Shown: positions 44,387-53,104 of the stretch, piece by piece
How positions within the stretch are numbered: position 1 is the stretch's first letter
Layout of the letters: every line of letters begins with the position of its first letter
From: Algoriphagus aestuarii
GTDB lineage: Bacteria; Bacteroidota; Bacteroidia; Cytophagales; Cyclobacteriaceae
DNA: 64,000 nt
Reading direction: 5' to 3'
NCBI GenBank assembly: GCA_017051695.1
Contig: JAFIDK010000008.1
Location: 62,001-126,000, forward strand
Translations under genes and position numbers: made by a program
The notes under the pieces: model-generated
Seen by the model: the letters and a program-made list of their open reading frames with translations, nothing else
What the model was told of the DNA's origin: nothing
Databases searched by the model: none

Positions 44387-46301
44387 GATTTGAAATTAGG
44401 TATTTACCTTCGGAAGTTGAGGAAATCATGTCAGAATCTTCCATTCTCCGGAGAGCAGAAAACAGTTTTTCAGAACCGGGAGTTTTTAATTTTTCAAGCA
44501 ATTCCTTCTCAGTTAACTCTCCAAATTCCCTTAAAGTTTCGATAACCTTCTTTTCAAGATTTTTTTCTACCAATCCTTTTGCAGCCTTTTTTCTATTTTC
44601 CATACACCAATCACATACCCCGCACTGGGAATCTGTCGCCTCACCAAAGTACTCCTGAATAAATTGAGTCCGGCAAATTCTGTTTTGGTGGGCATAAGCC
44701 ACCATGCTTTTGGCATGTTCCAAAGTCAAGTTTCTTCTGGCCTCAATCCTTTTAAAATTCAAGGGCAATTTCCCTGCATCATATCTAGGCGTCAGGAAGG
44801 TCAATTGAGGCTTGTCTTTTCTTTGATCATAATCCATTACTTCTAATTCGGCAAGTTTTCTAAGCCTACTGATCACATCAATTTCCCGAATCTCCAAAAC
44901 CTTGGCAAGTTTAGCCTCTTGGATAGAAATGTATTCAGAAAAGAGATTTCCACCATAAGTCCTTAAAAGTACTTTCACCAATGGATCTAGATTGGCATAG
45001 GCTATCTGCACTTCGTAAAGCCTTGCGGGATCCACTAAAAAATGAATCCTGGATGGTGCATAGAAACTTTCATTGAGAGAAATCAGACCTTCTTCTTCCA
45101 GGACTTTCAAGGCATAGAAGGTCTCTAAAACTCCTAGGTCATAATTATTCGCAAACTCGTGATAAACAAAGTCAAAGCTGCTGAACATATTACTACCTAC
45201 AGCTAATTTGTAATAATTGGCCAGGCATTGATAGACTCGTTTTATGAACTCAATAGGAGGATAAACCAATGCGGCCCTGTTCATCATTAACTCAAAATCC
45301 TGCGCATTGCTCATCAAAACCGCAAAAGCTTTATTTCCATCTCTTCCGCCTCTTCCAGCTTCCTGGTAGTAGTTTTCGAGGTTTTCGGGTAGATCACTGT
45401 GCAAAACCACCCGGACGTCCGGCTTGTCTATCCCCATCCCAAATGCATTGGTACTGACAATCACTCGAATCTGGTTTTTCATCCATGAGTTTTGCACGGT
45501 GTCTCGATCCGCCATACTCATCCCCGCATGGTAAGCAGCAGCCGAAACCCCCAGTTTTTGAAGAGATTTGGCTATCTGATGTGTTCCCTGTCTGTTTCGT
45601 ACATACCAGATCGCCGAGCCCTGTACCCTAGTTAAAACCTCTACCCCTTTTTCAAATTTATTTTCTACCAGCCTGACGCTGAAACTCAGATTTTCTCTGG
45701 CAAAGCTTTGATGAAACTGTTTTTCTTGTTTCATCAGGAGTTTTTCAACAATGTCATCGCAGACAGTTGGGGTAGCTGATGCGGTCAATGCCAACACCGG
45801 AACCTGGGGATGGTATTGTCTGATCTCAGCGATTTCCAGGTATTGAGGCCTGAAGTCATAGCCCCACTGCGAAATACAATGTGCCTCATCCACGGCAATT
45901 AGATTGACGTTCATCTGTTTAAATCGCTCGATGAACAAATCCACTTTCAAGCGCTCGGGAGAAACATATAAAAATTTAAAATCCCCATAAATGCAATTAT
46001 CCAGCGTGGTGTCAATTTCCCGGTAACTCATTCCCGAAAAAATCGCTGCAGCCTTTACTCCTTTACTTTTCAACGCGTCTACTTGGTCTTTCATCAAGGC
46101 AATCAAAGGACTGATTACCAAACAAATCCCTTCCTGAGCCAAGCCAGGGATCTGGTAGCATAAAGATTTTCCTCCTCCCGTAGGCAAAAGTGCCAACGTA
46201 TCGTTTTTAGAAAGTACGGCATCGATGACCTCTTTCTGAATCGGTCGAAACGACTCAAAACCGAAAGTATCAAGGAGTATTTCTTTAATGCGGTTTTCCA
46301 A
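44370..46301 (-). CDS. recQ: ATP-dependent DNA helicase RecQ
   Basis: Superfamily 2 3'-5' helicase for DNA repair, 643 residues. Walker A is LLPTGGGKSLCYQ (near 38-50), the DEAH box is VDEAHCISQWGYDFRP (near 137), and helicase motif VI is GRGGRDG near 335. The RecQ zinc region is seen as CRTQFIQEYFGE, then CGVCDWC (near 540-560). The usual C-terminal HRDC domain is missing, and the end is a short winged-helix-like tail. This short form is common in Bacteroidota. It is followed by the hypothetical gene with a 17-base overlap. Confidence 0.95.
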   Translation of the reverse strand: MENRIKEILLDTFGFESFRPIQKEVIDAVLSKNDTLALLPTGGGKSLCYQIPGLAQEGICLVISPLIALMKDQVDALKSKGVKAAAIFSGMSYREIDTTLDNCIYGDFKFLYVSPERLKVDLFIERFKQMNVNLIAVDEAHCISQWGYDFRPQYLEIAEIRQYHPQVPVLALTASATPTVCDDIVEKLLMKQEKQFHQSFARENLSFSVRLVENKFEKGVEVLTRVQGSAIWYVRNRQGTHQIAKSLQKLGVSAAAYHAGMSMADRDTVQNSWMKNQIRVIVSTNAFGMGIDKPDVRVVLHSDLPENLENYYQEAGRGGRDGNKAFAVLMSNAQDFELMMNRAALVYPPIEFIKRVYQCLANYYKLAVGSNMFSSFDFVYHEFANNYDLGVLETFYALKVLEEEGLISLNESFYAPSRIHFLVDPARLYEVQIAYANLDPLVKVLLRTYGGNLFSEYISIQEAKLAKVLEIREIDVISRLRKLAELEVMDYDQRKDKPQLTFLTPRYDAGKLPLNFKRIEARRNLTLEHAKSMVAYAHQNRICRTQFIQEYFGEATDSQCGVCDWCMENRKKAAKGLVEKNLEKKVIETLREFGELTEKELLEKLKTPGSEKLFSALRRMEDSDMISSTSEGKYLISNHGKFL

Positions 46302-47078
46302 TTACCAAGAAGGATTTGTCTTATTCAAAAATGAAGAAATTCCCTTTATGCAATCCTCGTGGGACCTGGCTTTGGCATTGACTTCTGAAGCATAAAGCAA
46401 AGCCTTTTCTCTCGAATCACGGTTGAGAGAACGTAGGAGGGTTTTAGTGGTTGACATTGAAAATCCTGAGTTTTGGTCGATGAGTTTGGCAGCAAAATCC
46501 AGCACCCCTTTCTCCAAAAACTCATCATGACAAACTTCAGTAATTAATCCCAATTCGGCAGCTTTTGCTGCAGAAATCAATTCCCCTGAAAGCAATAATT
46601 CCTGGGTTTTTGCCATACCGATCTGCTCAGATAAAAATACCGAGACCAATGCAGGTACAAATCCAATTCTCACTTCTGTATAACCAAAAAGTGCATTGGG
46701 AACAGAAAAGGCAAAGTCACACACTGTAACTAATCCACAACCTCCCGCCAAGGCATGTCCTTGAACCTTGGCAACAACCACTTTTGGCATATTGTAGATC
46801 AAGGTCAACAAATCTTTCAGATGCAAGCTGTCTTCCAGGTTTTTTGAATACGAATAGCCTTGCAGTTCCTGCAAATATGCAAGATCTGCTCCTGCGCAGA
46901 AAGCCTTTCCTTCCGCTTCCAGAATAATCACTTTGACCTCGGGGTTCAGGTCCATTTCCTTAAAAGCCTGATGGAGGGAGGAAATAAGTTCAGGCCCTAA
47001 GGCATTTCGCTTTTCCGGCCTATTCAGTTTTATAAAACCGATCCTGTTTTCTACTCTTGTCAATACAGCATTTGTCAT
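46302..47078 (-). CDS. Enoyl-CoA hydratase/isomerase family protein
   Basis: Crotonase-fold enzyme of 258 residues that acts on acyl-CoA. The oxyanion site phrases are GKAFCAGADLAYLQE (near 57) and KVQGHALAGGCGLVTVCDFAFS (key part GHALAGGCGL, near 103). The nucleophile region is EVRIGFVPALVSVF near 136. The last two resemble methylglutaconyl-CoA hydratase of leucine breakdown, but this is not proven. It ends 1 base from the recQ start and may share its transcript. Confidence 0.9.
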   Translation of the reverse strand: MTNAVLTRVENRIGFIKLNRPEKRNALGPELISSLHQAFKEMDLNPEVKVIILEAEGKAFCAGADLAYLQELQGYSYSKNLEDSLHLKDLLTLIYNMPKVVVAKVQGHALAGGCGLVTVCDFAFSVPNALFGYTEVRIGFVPALVSVFLSEQIGMAKTQELLLSGELISAAKAAELGLITEVCHDEFLEKGVLDFAAKLIDQNSGFSMSTTKTLLRSLNRDSREKALLYASEVNAKARSHEDCIKGISSFLNKTNPSW

Positions 47079-47139
47079 GAAACAATCTTTTTGGAAAAAG
47101 AATCAATTTACTTTCCTATTAACTCAAAGCCAAAAAAGT

Positions 47140-49071
47140 CTAGAAAAGTATTCTCATCGCATTGGATCCTACCTTGATTTTTTCTGTAACAGGCATATCC
47201 TGCCATCTGCCTTCTTCCCAAATCAAAATAGATCTTGGAGGGTGTTCTGATAAATCCAGTTCTTTTTTATCGAATGCAATTCTTAATCCCTCCAATGGAA
47301 AATAATAGTCAAATCTATTCGTCTCTATACCAGACAAAGGCTCAGGTATCAAACCCCAACCTCGGGATAAGCGATATGGATCTACTTTAAATCGTATGTC
47401 ATCTGGCTTTACTCCGGAGTTCCAGCTTCTGATATTTCCATTTGAAACCAAATCCATAATCATCCCATTTTCTGTCTGGTAAATCAGTAATTCGTCTGAA
47501 GGAGAAACAATCGTGTCAAAAAGCCTAGCTCCTACCCAGACAAAGCTTAAAATTAAAGCCAACCAAACCAATTTTCTCTTTTGACCCTCTTCCCAAGCAG
47601 CCCAGAACAACAACAGCATCCAAACCAGCATCATTGTCGAAACCGAAATAGTCAATCTATCCAGTACCGAATGAGGTAATTTCTGAATTTGTTCGATCAA
47701 CCAGGATTGGACAAAAACCAAATAGCTCACAAGGATTCCAAGGAAATCACTGAGATAAGGTATCCATCCAAAAATAACCAATGGCACCCCGACCTGCATG
47801 ATCAGAAAAGCCATAGGGATCACCACCAGATTGCCAAGTAAAAAGTAGGTGGGAAAAGAATGAAAGTAATACACCGTGAGTGGAAAAGTTGCCAATTGGG
47901 CAGAAATGCTTACAACAATCAATTGCCAGATGTATTCAGAAACTTTTGTGTCAGGTGTCCAAAGTCTGGAAATCAAGGGATGGATCAATACGATCCCTCC
48001 CACAGCCAAATAGGAAAGCTGAAAACCTACTTCATAGATTACATCAGGAGTTACAGTAATCATTAAAATGGCTGAGAATGCCAGAACATTGAAAATTGAT
48101 GGTTTTCTTTCCCTCATTTGACCAAATGTAATAAGCGTAAACATGGTAGCTGCTCTCAAGACGGAAGGTGACATCCCTGTCAAAAGTGCGTACAACCAGA
48201 TACAACAAACCACCAGGATCAAGTAACTTTTCAAGCCGACTTTTTTCAACCCAAAAGGTTTGATCAGATACATCAGAAAAACATAAATAATCCCCACATG
48301 AAGACCTGATACAGCGAGTACATGCATCACTCCCGATTGGGAATAGGCTGATTTTGTATCCTGATCCAGAAATTGTTTTTGTCCTAAAAGAAGTGCCTGT
48401 GCTATCTGATTCGATTTGGAATCAGGAATTTTCTCTTTGAGTTGCTCGCTGATAAGATGTCGTAAGTTTTCTGTCCAATATTTAAGATTTTGATGGGGAT
48501 GAATCCCGATCAATTCTGCCTTTTTCCCTATAAAATGGCGGTTCTCAATACCCTTTCTAGCTAAAAAAGCAGCATAGTCAAATTCCGAAGGATTGGTGGG
48601 TTTTTCGACCGGCTCTGGTATCCCCACTACATAAAGGATCATTCCGGGACTTAATTCCACTTCCATTTGATGGTAAATCAAAACTTTTCCAGAGGCATTT
48701 TCCCAATGTTTATCCTGAATTATGGCTCTTACTTCGAGGATGTTTTCCCTGGAATTAGGCTTTTCCAAGTCATATTGGATTACTTCCGCCAAGTATCCAT
48801 CAGCTTTAGTCCAATCTTTATTTTCAAAAGTTTTTTTATTCCAAGAAGCCAACAAGCCTCCGAATAAAAAAAGACAAACGTAAGCTAAAGAAGCAAGCCC
48901 TAAGCTGCCTAATTGTTTCCGGAAAATCAAAAGTCCAAGAAAGTAGAGAATCCAAGCTACACCCAGCGTAATTAGCCAAAAAACGGGCTTGAATTGAAAA
49001 TATCGATCGCCAATTATCCCCATTAGCAGAAAGGGCAGATATCGTAAAAATGGAAAGTCTGAAAACCTCAT
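47140..49071 (-). CDS. comEC: ComEC/Rec2-family DNA transport protein
   Basis: Inner-membrane channel protein for uptake of single-stranded DNA, 643 residues. After an N-terminal set of membrane segments it has an OB-like region (about 100-190), then the ComEC core with HVLAVSGLHVGIIYVFLMYL (key part AVSGLHVG, near 252) and the segment GMSPSVLRAATMF near 302. The C-terminal part (from about 520) is a soluble tail, with no beta-lactamase-fold nuclease domain. That shortened form is common in Bacteroidota. No other competence gene is in the window. Confidence 0.9.
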   Translation of the reverse strand: MRFSDFPFLRYLPFLLMGIIGDRYFQFKPVFWLITLGVAWILYFLGLLIFRKQLGSLGLASLAYVCLFLFGGLLASWNKKTFENKDWTKADGYLAEVIQYDLEKPNSRENILEVRAIIQDKHWENASGKVLIYHQMEVELSPGMILYVVGIPEPVEKPTNPSEFDYAAFLARKGIENRHFIGKKAELIGIHPHQNLKYWTENLRHLISEQLKEKIPDSKSNQIAQALLLGQKQFLDQDTKSAYSQSGVMHVLAVSGLHVGIIYVFLMYLIKPFGLKKVGLKSYLILVVCCIWLYALLTGMSPSVLRAATMFTLITFGQMRERKPSIFNVLAFSAILMITVTPDVIYEVGFQLSYLAVGGIVLIHPLISRLWTPDTKVSEYIWQLIVVSISAQLATFPLTVYYFHSFPTYFLLGNLVVIPMAFLIMQVGVPLVIFGWIPYLSDFLGILVSYLVFVQSWLIEQIQKLPHSVLDRLTISVSTMMLVWMLLLFWAAWEEGQKRKLVWLALILSFVWVGARLFDTIVSPSDELLIYQTENGMIMDLVSNGNIRSWNSGVKPDDIRFKVDPYRLSRGWGLIPEPLSGIETNRFDYYFPLEGLRIAFDKKELDLSEHPPRSILIWEEGRWQDMPVTEKIKVGSNAMRILF

Positions 49072-49122
49072 GAAATTTTAAAAAATTAAAACTTAAGTTA
49101 CAGATTTTCAGACAAAAAAAAG

Positions 49123-49260
49123 AGGCTGTCTCAAAAGTCTATGATATTGTCAGCCTGAGCGGAGTCGAAGGCTTTATACAGCGTATTAAGCTACATTTCG
49201 ATTTCGAGACTCTCGTCTCTCAAGTGCTCAATGTGACAAAAAGAAGTTACGAGACAGCCT
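49123..49260. repeat. Dispersed repeat, copy 2 (138 bp)
   Basis: Second copy of the repeat at 22006-22145, differing at scattered bases. Terminal inverted repeats are AGGCTGTCTC (49123-49132) and GAGACAGCCT (49251-49260), perfect. The interior GTCAGCCTGAGCGGAGTCGA and CTCTCGTCTC are kept. On the minus strand the left end is followed by a run of eight or nine T, so the whole can act as a terminator of the beta-barrel gene that ends 21 bases away. Confidence 0.85.
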
Positions 49261-49281
49261 ATTTAAATTATGTTTTCGATC

Positions 49282-49851
49282 TTAAAATCTATAGCCAAGA
49301 TTAAATCCTGCATTGAATTCTATGCTGGTAAATCTATCTGAAACCTCATCACTGAAATTTCTACCTACACTGGCAAAAGGCCCAAAAGCGAAATTCTTGG
49401 AAAGCTCCCATTTATATCCCGCACCTACCCCGATGATAAAAGCCGTCATATCCGTAGTTACCACCCCTCCATCTCCAGGCTCTTCAAAATCCCCAAATCG
49501 TATTTTAGCTAGCGGAAACAAATAAATATTCCCTTTGTCACTTTCACCAAAGTAGAAATTCATGGATACTTGAACAGAATTAGTCTTGTATTTCTTCCCT
49601 TTCCCCTCAGAGTTAAAGCCAAATCGGTCATTTATAAAGCCTTTGAACTCCAAAGAATGATCATCGCTTAAGTATCTTTCATATCCCACTTCAAAGGTCC
49701 CATAAAGAATCAGGCTTACAAAGTTTACTTTCACTTCGTTGTTATAGTCCCCGGCATAGCTTTTTCCAGAGCTACTCGAAACCACCTCTTGAGCCATGCC
49801 CATGCTTATAAAACCAAGCATCATTGCCATTGTAAAAATCGATTTTCTCAT
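49282..49851 (-). CDS. Outer-membrane beta-barrel protein
   Basis: Small outer-membrane barrel of 189 residues with signal peptide MRKSIFTMAMMLGFISMGMAQ. The mature part has alternating strands (VNFVSLILYGTFEVGYERYL, SVQVSMNFYFGESDKGNIYL, FIIGVGAGYKWELSKNFAFG, EFNAGFNLGYRF) and ends in Phe as outer-membrane proteins do. It differs from the PorT-like barrels at 17.6-22.8 kb. Function unknown. The dispersed repeat stands 21 bases after its stop. Confidence 0.85.
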   Translation of the reverse strand: MRKSIFTMAMMLGFISMGMAQEVVSSSSGKSYAGDYNNEVKVNFVSLILYGTFEVGYERYLSDDHSLEFKGFINDRFGFNSEGKGKKYKTNSVQVSMNFYFGESDKGNIYLFPLAKIRFGDFEEPGDGGVVTTDMTAFIIGVGAGYKWELSKNFAFGPFASVGRNFSDEVSDRFTSIEFNAGFNLGYRF

Positions 49852-49883
49852 AGTTATTTAGTTTTCAAAGGTTAATACAATTC

Positions 49884-50315
49884 TTAAGCAAGCTGCATTT
49901 TATAGTGTAAGATGTTACATTCTTCGAAAATATTTCCAACTTTCTTAAAGTTAAATTTACTATAAAGTGGGACAGCGGAGATCTGGGCATGTAAATATTT
50001 CAATTTCCCTTCCGTACCTGAGTCTGATTTAATATCTGTCAGCACAGTTTCTACCAAAGCCTGTCCTACTCCTTTACCTCGTGCTTCTTTCAATACGGCA
50101 AATCGTTCCAGCTTCACACCATTCTCGGTTATTCTCCATCTTGCTGTTCCTACTGGAACTCCGTCCAATGTGGCCAGAAAATGACTGGACGTGTTCTCAA
50201 ACTCATCGTACTCATCTTCAGCCGCAACCTCCTGCTCTTCTACAAAAACTTTTTTCCGGATCGAAAAAACTTCATTTAGATCCTCTTCAGTTGATATTTT
50301 TTCTACCCGCAGCAT
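49884..50315 (-). CDS. GNAT-family N-acetyltransferase
   Basis: Acetyltransferase of 143 residues with the acetyl-CoA motif A ARGKGVGQALVETVL (near 80-94) and the region LHAQISAVPLYSKFNFKKVG. The pattern of an N-terminal EVFSIRKKVFVEEQEV with EYDEFE matches ElaA-like GNATs. Its start lies 29 bases inside the end of the phoH gene, so translation is coupled. The substrate is unknown. Confidence 0.85.
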   Translation of the reverse strand: MLRVEKISTEEDLNEVFSIRKKVFVEEQEVAAEDEYDEFENTSSHFLATLDGVPVGTARWRITENGVKLERFAVLKEARGKGVGQALVETVLTDIKSDSGTEGKLKYLHAQISAVPLYSKFNFKKVGNIFEECNILHYKMQLA

Positions 50316-51276
50316 CGTGTTTCATTTGATCTTTTTCAGCTTGATCTTTCTCGTAGGCTTCAATAATTGACTTCACCAATTTATGCCTGATTACGTCTTT
50401 TCCACTTAGGTGAACTACCCCGATCCCTTTCACATTTTTCAAAATCTTTAAAGCTTCAGAAAGTCCGGATTTTTGCCTTACCGGCAAGTCAACTTGGGTC
50501 TGATCACCTGTGATGATTACTTTGGAATTTGGACCCATTCTGGTAAGAAACATTTTGATTTGCTCATTTGTTGTGTTTTGAGCTTCATCTAGCAAAACAA
50601 ATGCATCATGGAGTGTACGTCCACGCATGTAAGCTAAAGGTGCAATTTCTATCACCCGGGTTTCTTGATAAAACTTCAGTTTCTCTGGGGGGACCATATC
50701 TGCAAGGGCATCGTATATCGGCCTCAAATAGGGATCCAGTTTCTCCTGTAAGTCTCCCGGCAGGAAACCCAGGTTTTCTCCGGCCTCCACCGCAGGCCTG
50801 GTAATGATAATCCGCTTTACTTCTCTATTCTTTAGTGCCCTAACCGCCAAGGCGACAGCGATATATGTTTTCCCTGTACCAGCTGGCCCAAGGGCAAAAA
50901 CCAGGTCATTAGCCATCGCAGATTCCACCAGTTTTCTTTGGTTTGGGGATTTAGGTTTGATCACCAATCCTTTATTGCCAAATACAATCACTTGATCACG
51001 ACTTGCTTCTTCGAATGGAATCCCCTCTACATCCAAATAATCCTTTACATTTTCAGGTGTCAGGTGTCCAAATCTCTCCAGATGCTCTAGCAAAAGATTC
51101 AGCACATCATTGATACGCAGAATCTCAGGAGCTCCTCCTTTAATCCTGATTTCATTTCCTCTGGATACAATTTTACTTTGAGGGAAAGCAAGTGCGATTT
51201 GCTTGATATTTTCATTGGCAGTACCTAAAAACTCAGCCAATGGCACATTTTCTAAAGTGATTACTTTTTCTACCAA
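50287..51276 (-). CDS. phoH: PhoH-like ATPase/helicase protein
   Basis: PhoH-family ATP-binding protein of 329 residues. A KH-like N-terminal region (about 1-105) leads to the P-loop domain with Walker A GPAGTGKT (residues 130-137), Walker B VLLDEAQN (near 226) and sensor phrase ITGDQTQVDLP. In many bacteria it is linked to RNA metabolism or ribosome maturation (YbeZ, with partner YbeY), but YbeY is not here. The downstream GNAT overlaps its end by 29 bases. Confidence 0.93.
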   Translation of the reverse strand: MVEKVITLENVPLAEFLGTANENIKQIALAFPQSKIVSRGNEIRIKGGAPEILRINDVLNLLLEHLERFGHLTPENVKDYLDVEGIPFEEASRDQVIVFGNKGLVIKPKSPNQRKLVESAMANDLVFALGPAGTGKTYIAVALAVRALKNREVKRIIITRPAVEAGENLGFLPGDLQEKLDPYLRPIYDALADMVPPEKLKFYQETRVIEIAPLAYMRGRTLHDAFVLLDEAQNTTNEQIKMFLTRMGPNSKVIITGDQTQVDLPVRQKSGLSEALKILKNVKGIGVVHLSGKDVIRHKLVKSIIEAYEKDQAEKDQMKHDAAGRKNIN

Positions 51277-51322
51277 TCTGTTTTCTTTGATTAGATTATC
51301 CTTTCACGAACGAATAAATTTC

Positions 51323-51330
51323 TATTTTTG
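51323..51330 (+). promoter_or_regulatory. Candidate -7 box before the DUF62 gene
   Basis: TATTTTTG is a perfect TAnnTTTG, 48 bases before the start codon. No TTTG is found at 20 bases upstream, so the support is partial. Confidence 0.35.
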
Positions 51331-51378
51331 TCCGCAGCTACACTAACAAAAGTACACAATTTTAATTGACATGCTCCT

Positions 51379-52149
51379 ATGGCTTTGGTGACTTTCCTTT
51401 CAGATTTTGGGGATAAAGATTATTACGTACCTGCGGTAAAAGCCAAAATGCTTGCAGTAAATCCACAGTTGAATATCATAGATATTTCCCATTCTATAGA
51501 TACGTTTGACATAGCCCATGCGGCTTTCGTTTTGAGATCGACATTCCGGGAATTCCCAAAAGGGACTGTTCACTTGGTAGCGATGAATACTACTGGCGCC
51601 TTGACTCAGGGGTACATCGGGATCAAGCTGGAAGAACATATCTTCGTCGGCCCAAATAATGGCGTTTTGAGTTTATTGGCGGATCACGATCCCGGCATCA
51701 TGGTACAGTTTGCAGACATCCATGTCCAGGATTCCACTTTTCCTGCCAAGGATATTTTAGCTCCAATCGCCGCAAAAGTGGCAAGTGGGGCAGCAATTCA
51801 TGATTTTGGTGGACCTTTAACAGGTTTCAGAAAACTGATGTCCCGCCAAGCCAAGGCTACAAGAGAACAAATCCTGGGGCATGTCATCCGAGTAGACAGG
51901 TATGGAAACCTCATAACCAATATCCAAAAAGAGGTCTTCGAAAAACTGAATCCCGGTAAGTTCAGCATCGAATTTGGAAGGGAAGAGCTTTTCCATTTAA
52001 ACAAAGGCTATGATCAGGTAGAACCGGGAGATTGCTTTGCTTTTTTCAATAGTTTGAACCTATTGGAAATTGGAATCAACCATGGGCATGGCGCTGATTT
52101 ACTTGGCTTAAAATATGACAGCGTGGTATTTGTGAATTTCAATCTGTAA
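51379..52149 (+). CDS. SAM hydroxide adenosyltransferase (DUF62 family)
   Basis: Enzyme of 256 residues that hydrolyses S-adenosylmethionine to adenosine and methionine, related to the fluorinase family. The N-terminal domain has LVTFLSDFGDKDYYVPAVK with the catalytic Asp in SDFGD (near 9), then IDISHSIDTFDI and HLVAMNTTG. GPNNGVLS (near 93) and the C-terminal GHVIRVDRYGNLITNI and LNLLEIGINHGHG are typical. It is alone with the small monooxygenase gene 3 bases downstream. Confidence 0.93.
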   Translation: MALVTFLSDFGDKDYYVPAVKAKMLAVNPQLNIIDISHSIDTFDIAHAAFVLRSTFREFPKGTVHLVAMNTTGALTQGYIGIKLEEHIFVGPNNGVLSLLADHDPGIMVQFADIHVQDSTFPAKDILAPIAAKVASGAAIHDFGGPLTGFRKLMSRQAKATREQILGHVIRVDRYGNLITNIQKEVFEKLNPGKFSIEFGREELFHLNKGYDQVEPGDCFAFFNSLNLLEIGINHGHGADLLGLKYDSVVFVNFNL

Positions 52150-52152
52150 GGC

Positions 52153-52452
52153 ATGTTGATCCGAATAGTCAGGATGACTTTCCAACCTGAAAATGTCACT
52201 GCATTTTTAGAAAATTTTGAACTTCATAAAGAATCTATCAGAAATTTTCCCGGCTGTGAGCATTTAGAGCTGTGGCAAGACGAAAATCAAAAAAATATTT
52301 TCACCACTTACAGCCATTGGGAAAGCGAAGATCACCTGAATCAATACCGTGATTCTGAGTTATTTAAATCTGTTTGGAACTATACTAAAGCATTATTTTC
52401 AGAAAAACCTTTCGCTTCCAGTTCAAAAAAAATTGAGGAAGTGGTAAAATGA
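52153..52452 (+). CDS. Antibiotic biosynthesis monooxygenase-like (ABM) small protein
   Basis: Protein of 99 residues with a ferredoxin-like ABM fold. The opening MLIRIVRMTFQPENVTAFLE, the Glu/His-bearing HKESIRNFPGCEHLELWQDE and TTYSHWESEDHLNQYRDS with the Trp are typical. These small proteins take part in quinone or aromatic oxidation or heme handling, with unclear substrate. Its start is 3 bases after the DUF62 gene, so it likely shares a transcript. The tRNA-Leu promoter begins just after its stop. Confidence 0.85.
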   Translation: MLIRIVRMTFQPENVTAFLENFELHKESIRNFPGCEHLELWQDENQKNIFTTYSHWESEDHLNQYRDSELFKSVWNYTKALFSEKPFASSSKKIEEVVK

Positions 52453-52453
52453 G

Positions 52454-52485
52454 TTTGTAGAAAAAAAATTCTTTACTCATATTTG
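52454..52485 (+). promoter_or_regulatory. Putative tRNA-Leu promoter
   Basis: TTTG at 52454-52457, 20 bases, then CATATTTG at 52478-52485, 7 of 8 to TAnnTTTG. It ends 55 bases before the mature 5' end and starts 2 bases after the previous gene stop, so it separates the tRNA from that operon. Confidence 0.55.
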
Positions 52486-52540
52486 CATCCCGTTACGAAA
52501 GCAACGGACCGAGATCTTGAGAAATCAGGATTTACCAAAA

Positions 52541-52622
52541 GCCCAGGTGGCGGAATTGGTAGACGCGTTGGTCTCAAACACCAATGCCTTCGGGCGTGCC
52601 GGTTCGACTCCGGCCCTGGGTA
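52541..52622 (+). tRNA. tRNA-Leu (anticodon CAA)
   Basis: Class II tRNA of 82 bases. Acceptor arm GCCCAGG pairs with CCTGGGT (one G-U), with discriminator A. D arm GCGGAATTGGTAGACGC, anticodon stem TTGGT/ACCAA with loop CTCAAAC giving CAA (reads UUG), variable arm TGCCTTCGGGCGT and T arm GGTTCGACTCC are present. The 3' CCA is not encoded. Confidence 0.97.
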
Positions 52623-52652
52623 CTAAAGCCTGCTGAAAAGCAGGCTTTTTCT
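52623..52652 (+). terminator. Terminator after tRNA-Leu
   Basis: Perfect stem AAAGCCTGCT (52625-52634) and AGCAGGCTTT (52639-52648) with GAAA loop, followed by TTCTATT. It begins 2 bases after the tRNA. Confidence 0.88.
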
Positions 52653-52713
52653 ATTAAAACCTTTCAATAATGAAGCAATAAAAATTACAAATATTATTAC
52701 TGTCTATTTTTTG

Positions 52714-53094
52714 TCATTTCCACCCAATAAAAATCAAAAACACACCTAGAACTAGTAAAACTATCGAAAGCCCTTTATTTCTAATTTTTCTATTATACCA
52801 AGAAGCTTCATTATAAGCATTGAAAGACTTTAAAAGAAAACTGGCACCAAAAGTCGCCACATATAAGCCAATAATTGATAGCCAATTAATGCTAATGAGA
52901 ATCATTATTCCTTGCCAAAATAATATTTGGCCACCTAAAATTAACCCCCAATAAAGAACCCTAAATTGAAAGTTTAAATACCCTCCAAAATACCATCCTT
53001 TCTCTTTTTTATCTCTCCTTTTTTCAAGCCAAATTCCCCCACCAAGAATTAGCAAACCGAAAACAAAATGCAAAAACCAATTTTCGATTTCCAT
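52714..53094 (-). CDS. Small membrane protein, unassigned
   Basis: Protein of 126 residues with four hydrophobic segments (about 7-22, 46-64, 66-88, 107-125), with basic residues in the loop KRRDKKEKG. I recognise no family. It is just downstream of the large permease gene (10-base gap) and may be co-transcribed with it, but its role there is not visible. Confidence 0.65.
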   Translation of the reverse strand: MEIENWFLHFVFGLLILGGGIWLEKRRDKKEKGWYFGGYLNFQFRVLYWGLILGGQILFWQGIMILISINWLSIIGLYVATFGASFLLKSFNAYNEASWYNRKIRNKGLSIVLLVLGVFLIFIGWK

Positions 53095-53104
53095 TTCTGC
53101 TTTT

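Noticed and set aside
52541-52622. tRNA-Leu as an integration site
   Set aside because: No integrase and no duplicated 3' end of the tRNA is seen nearby.
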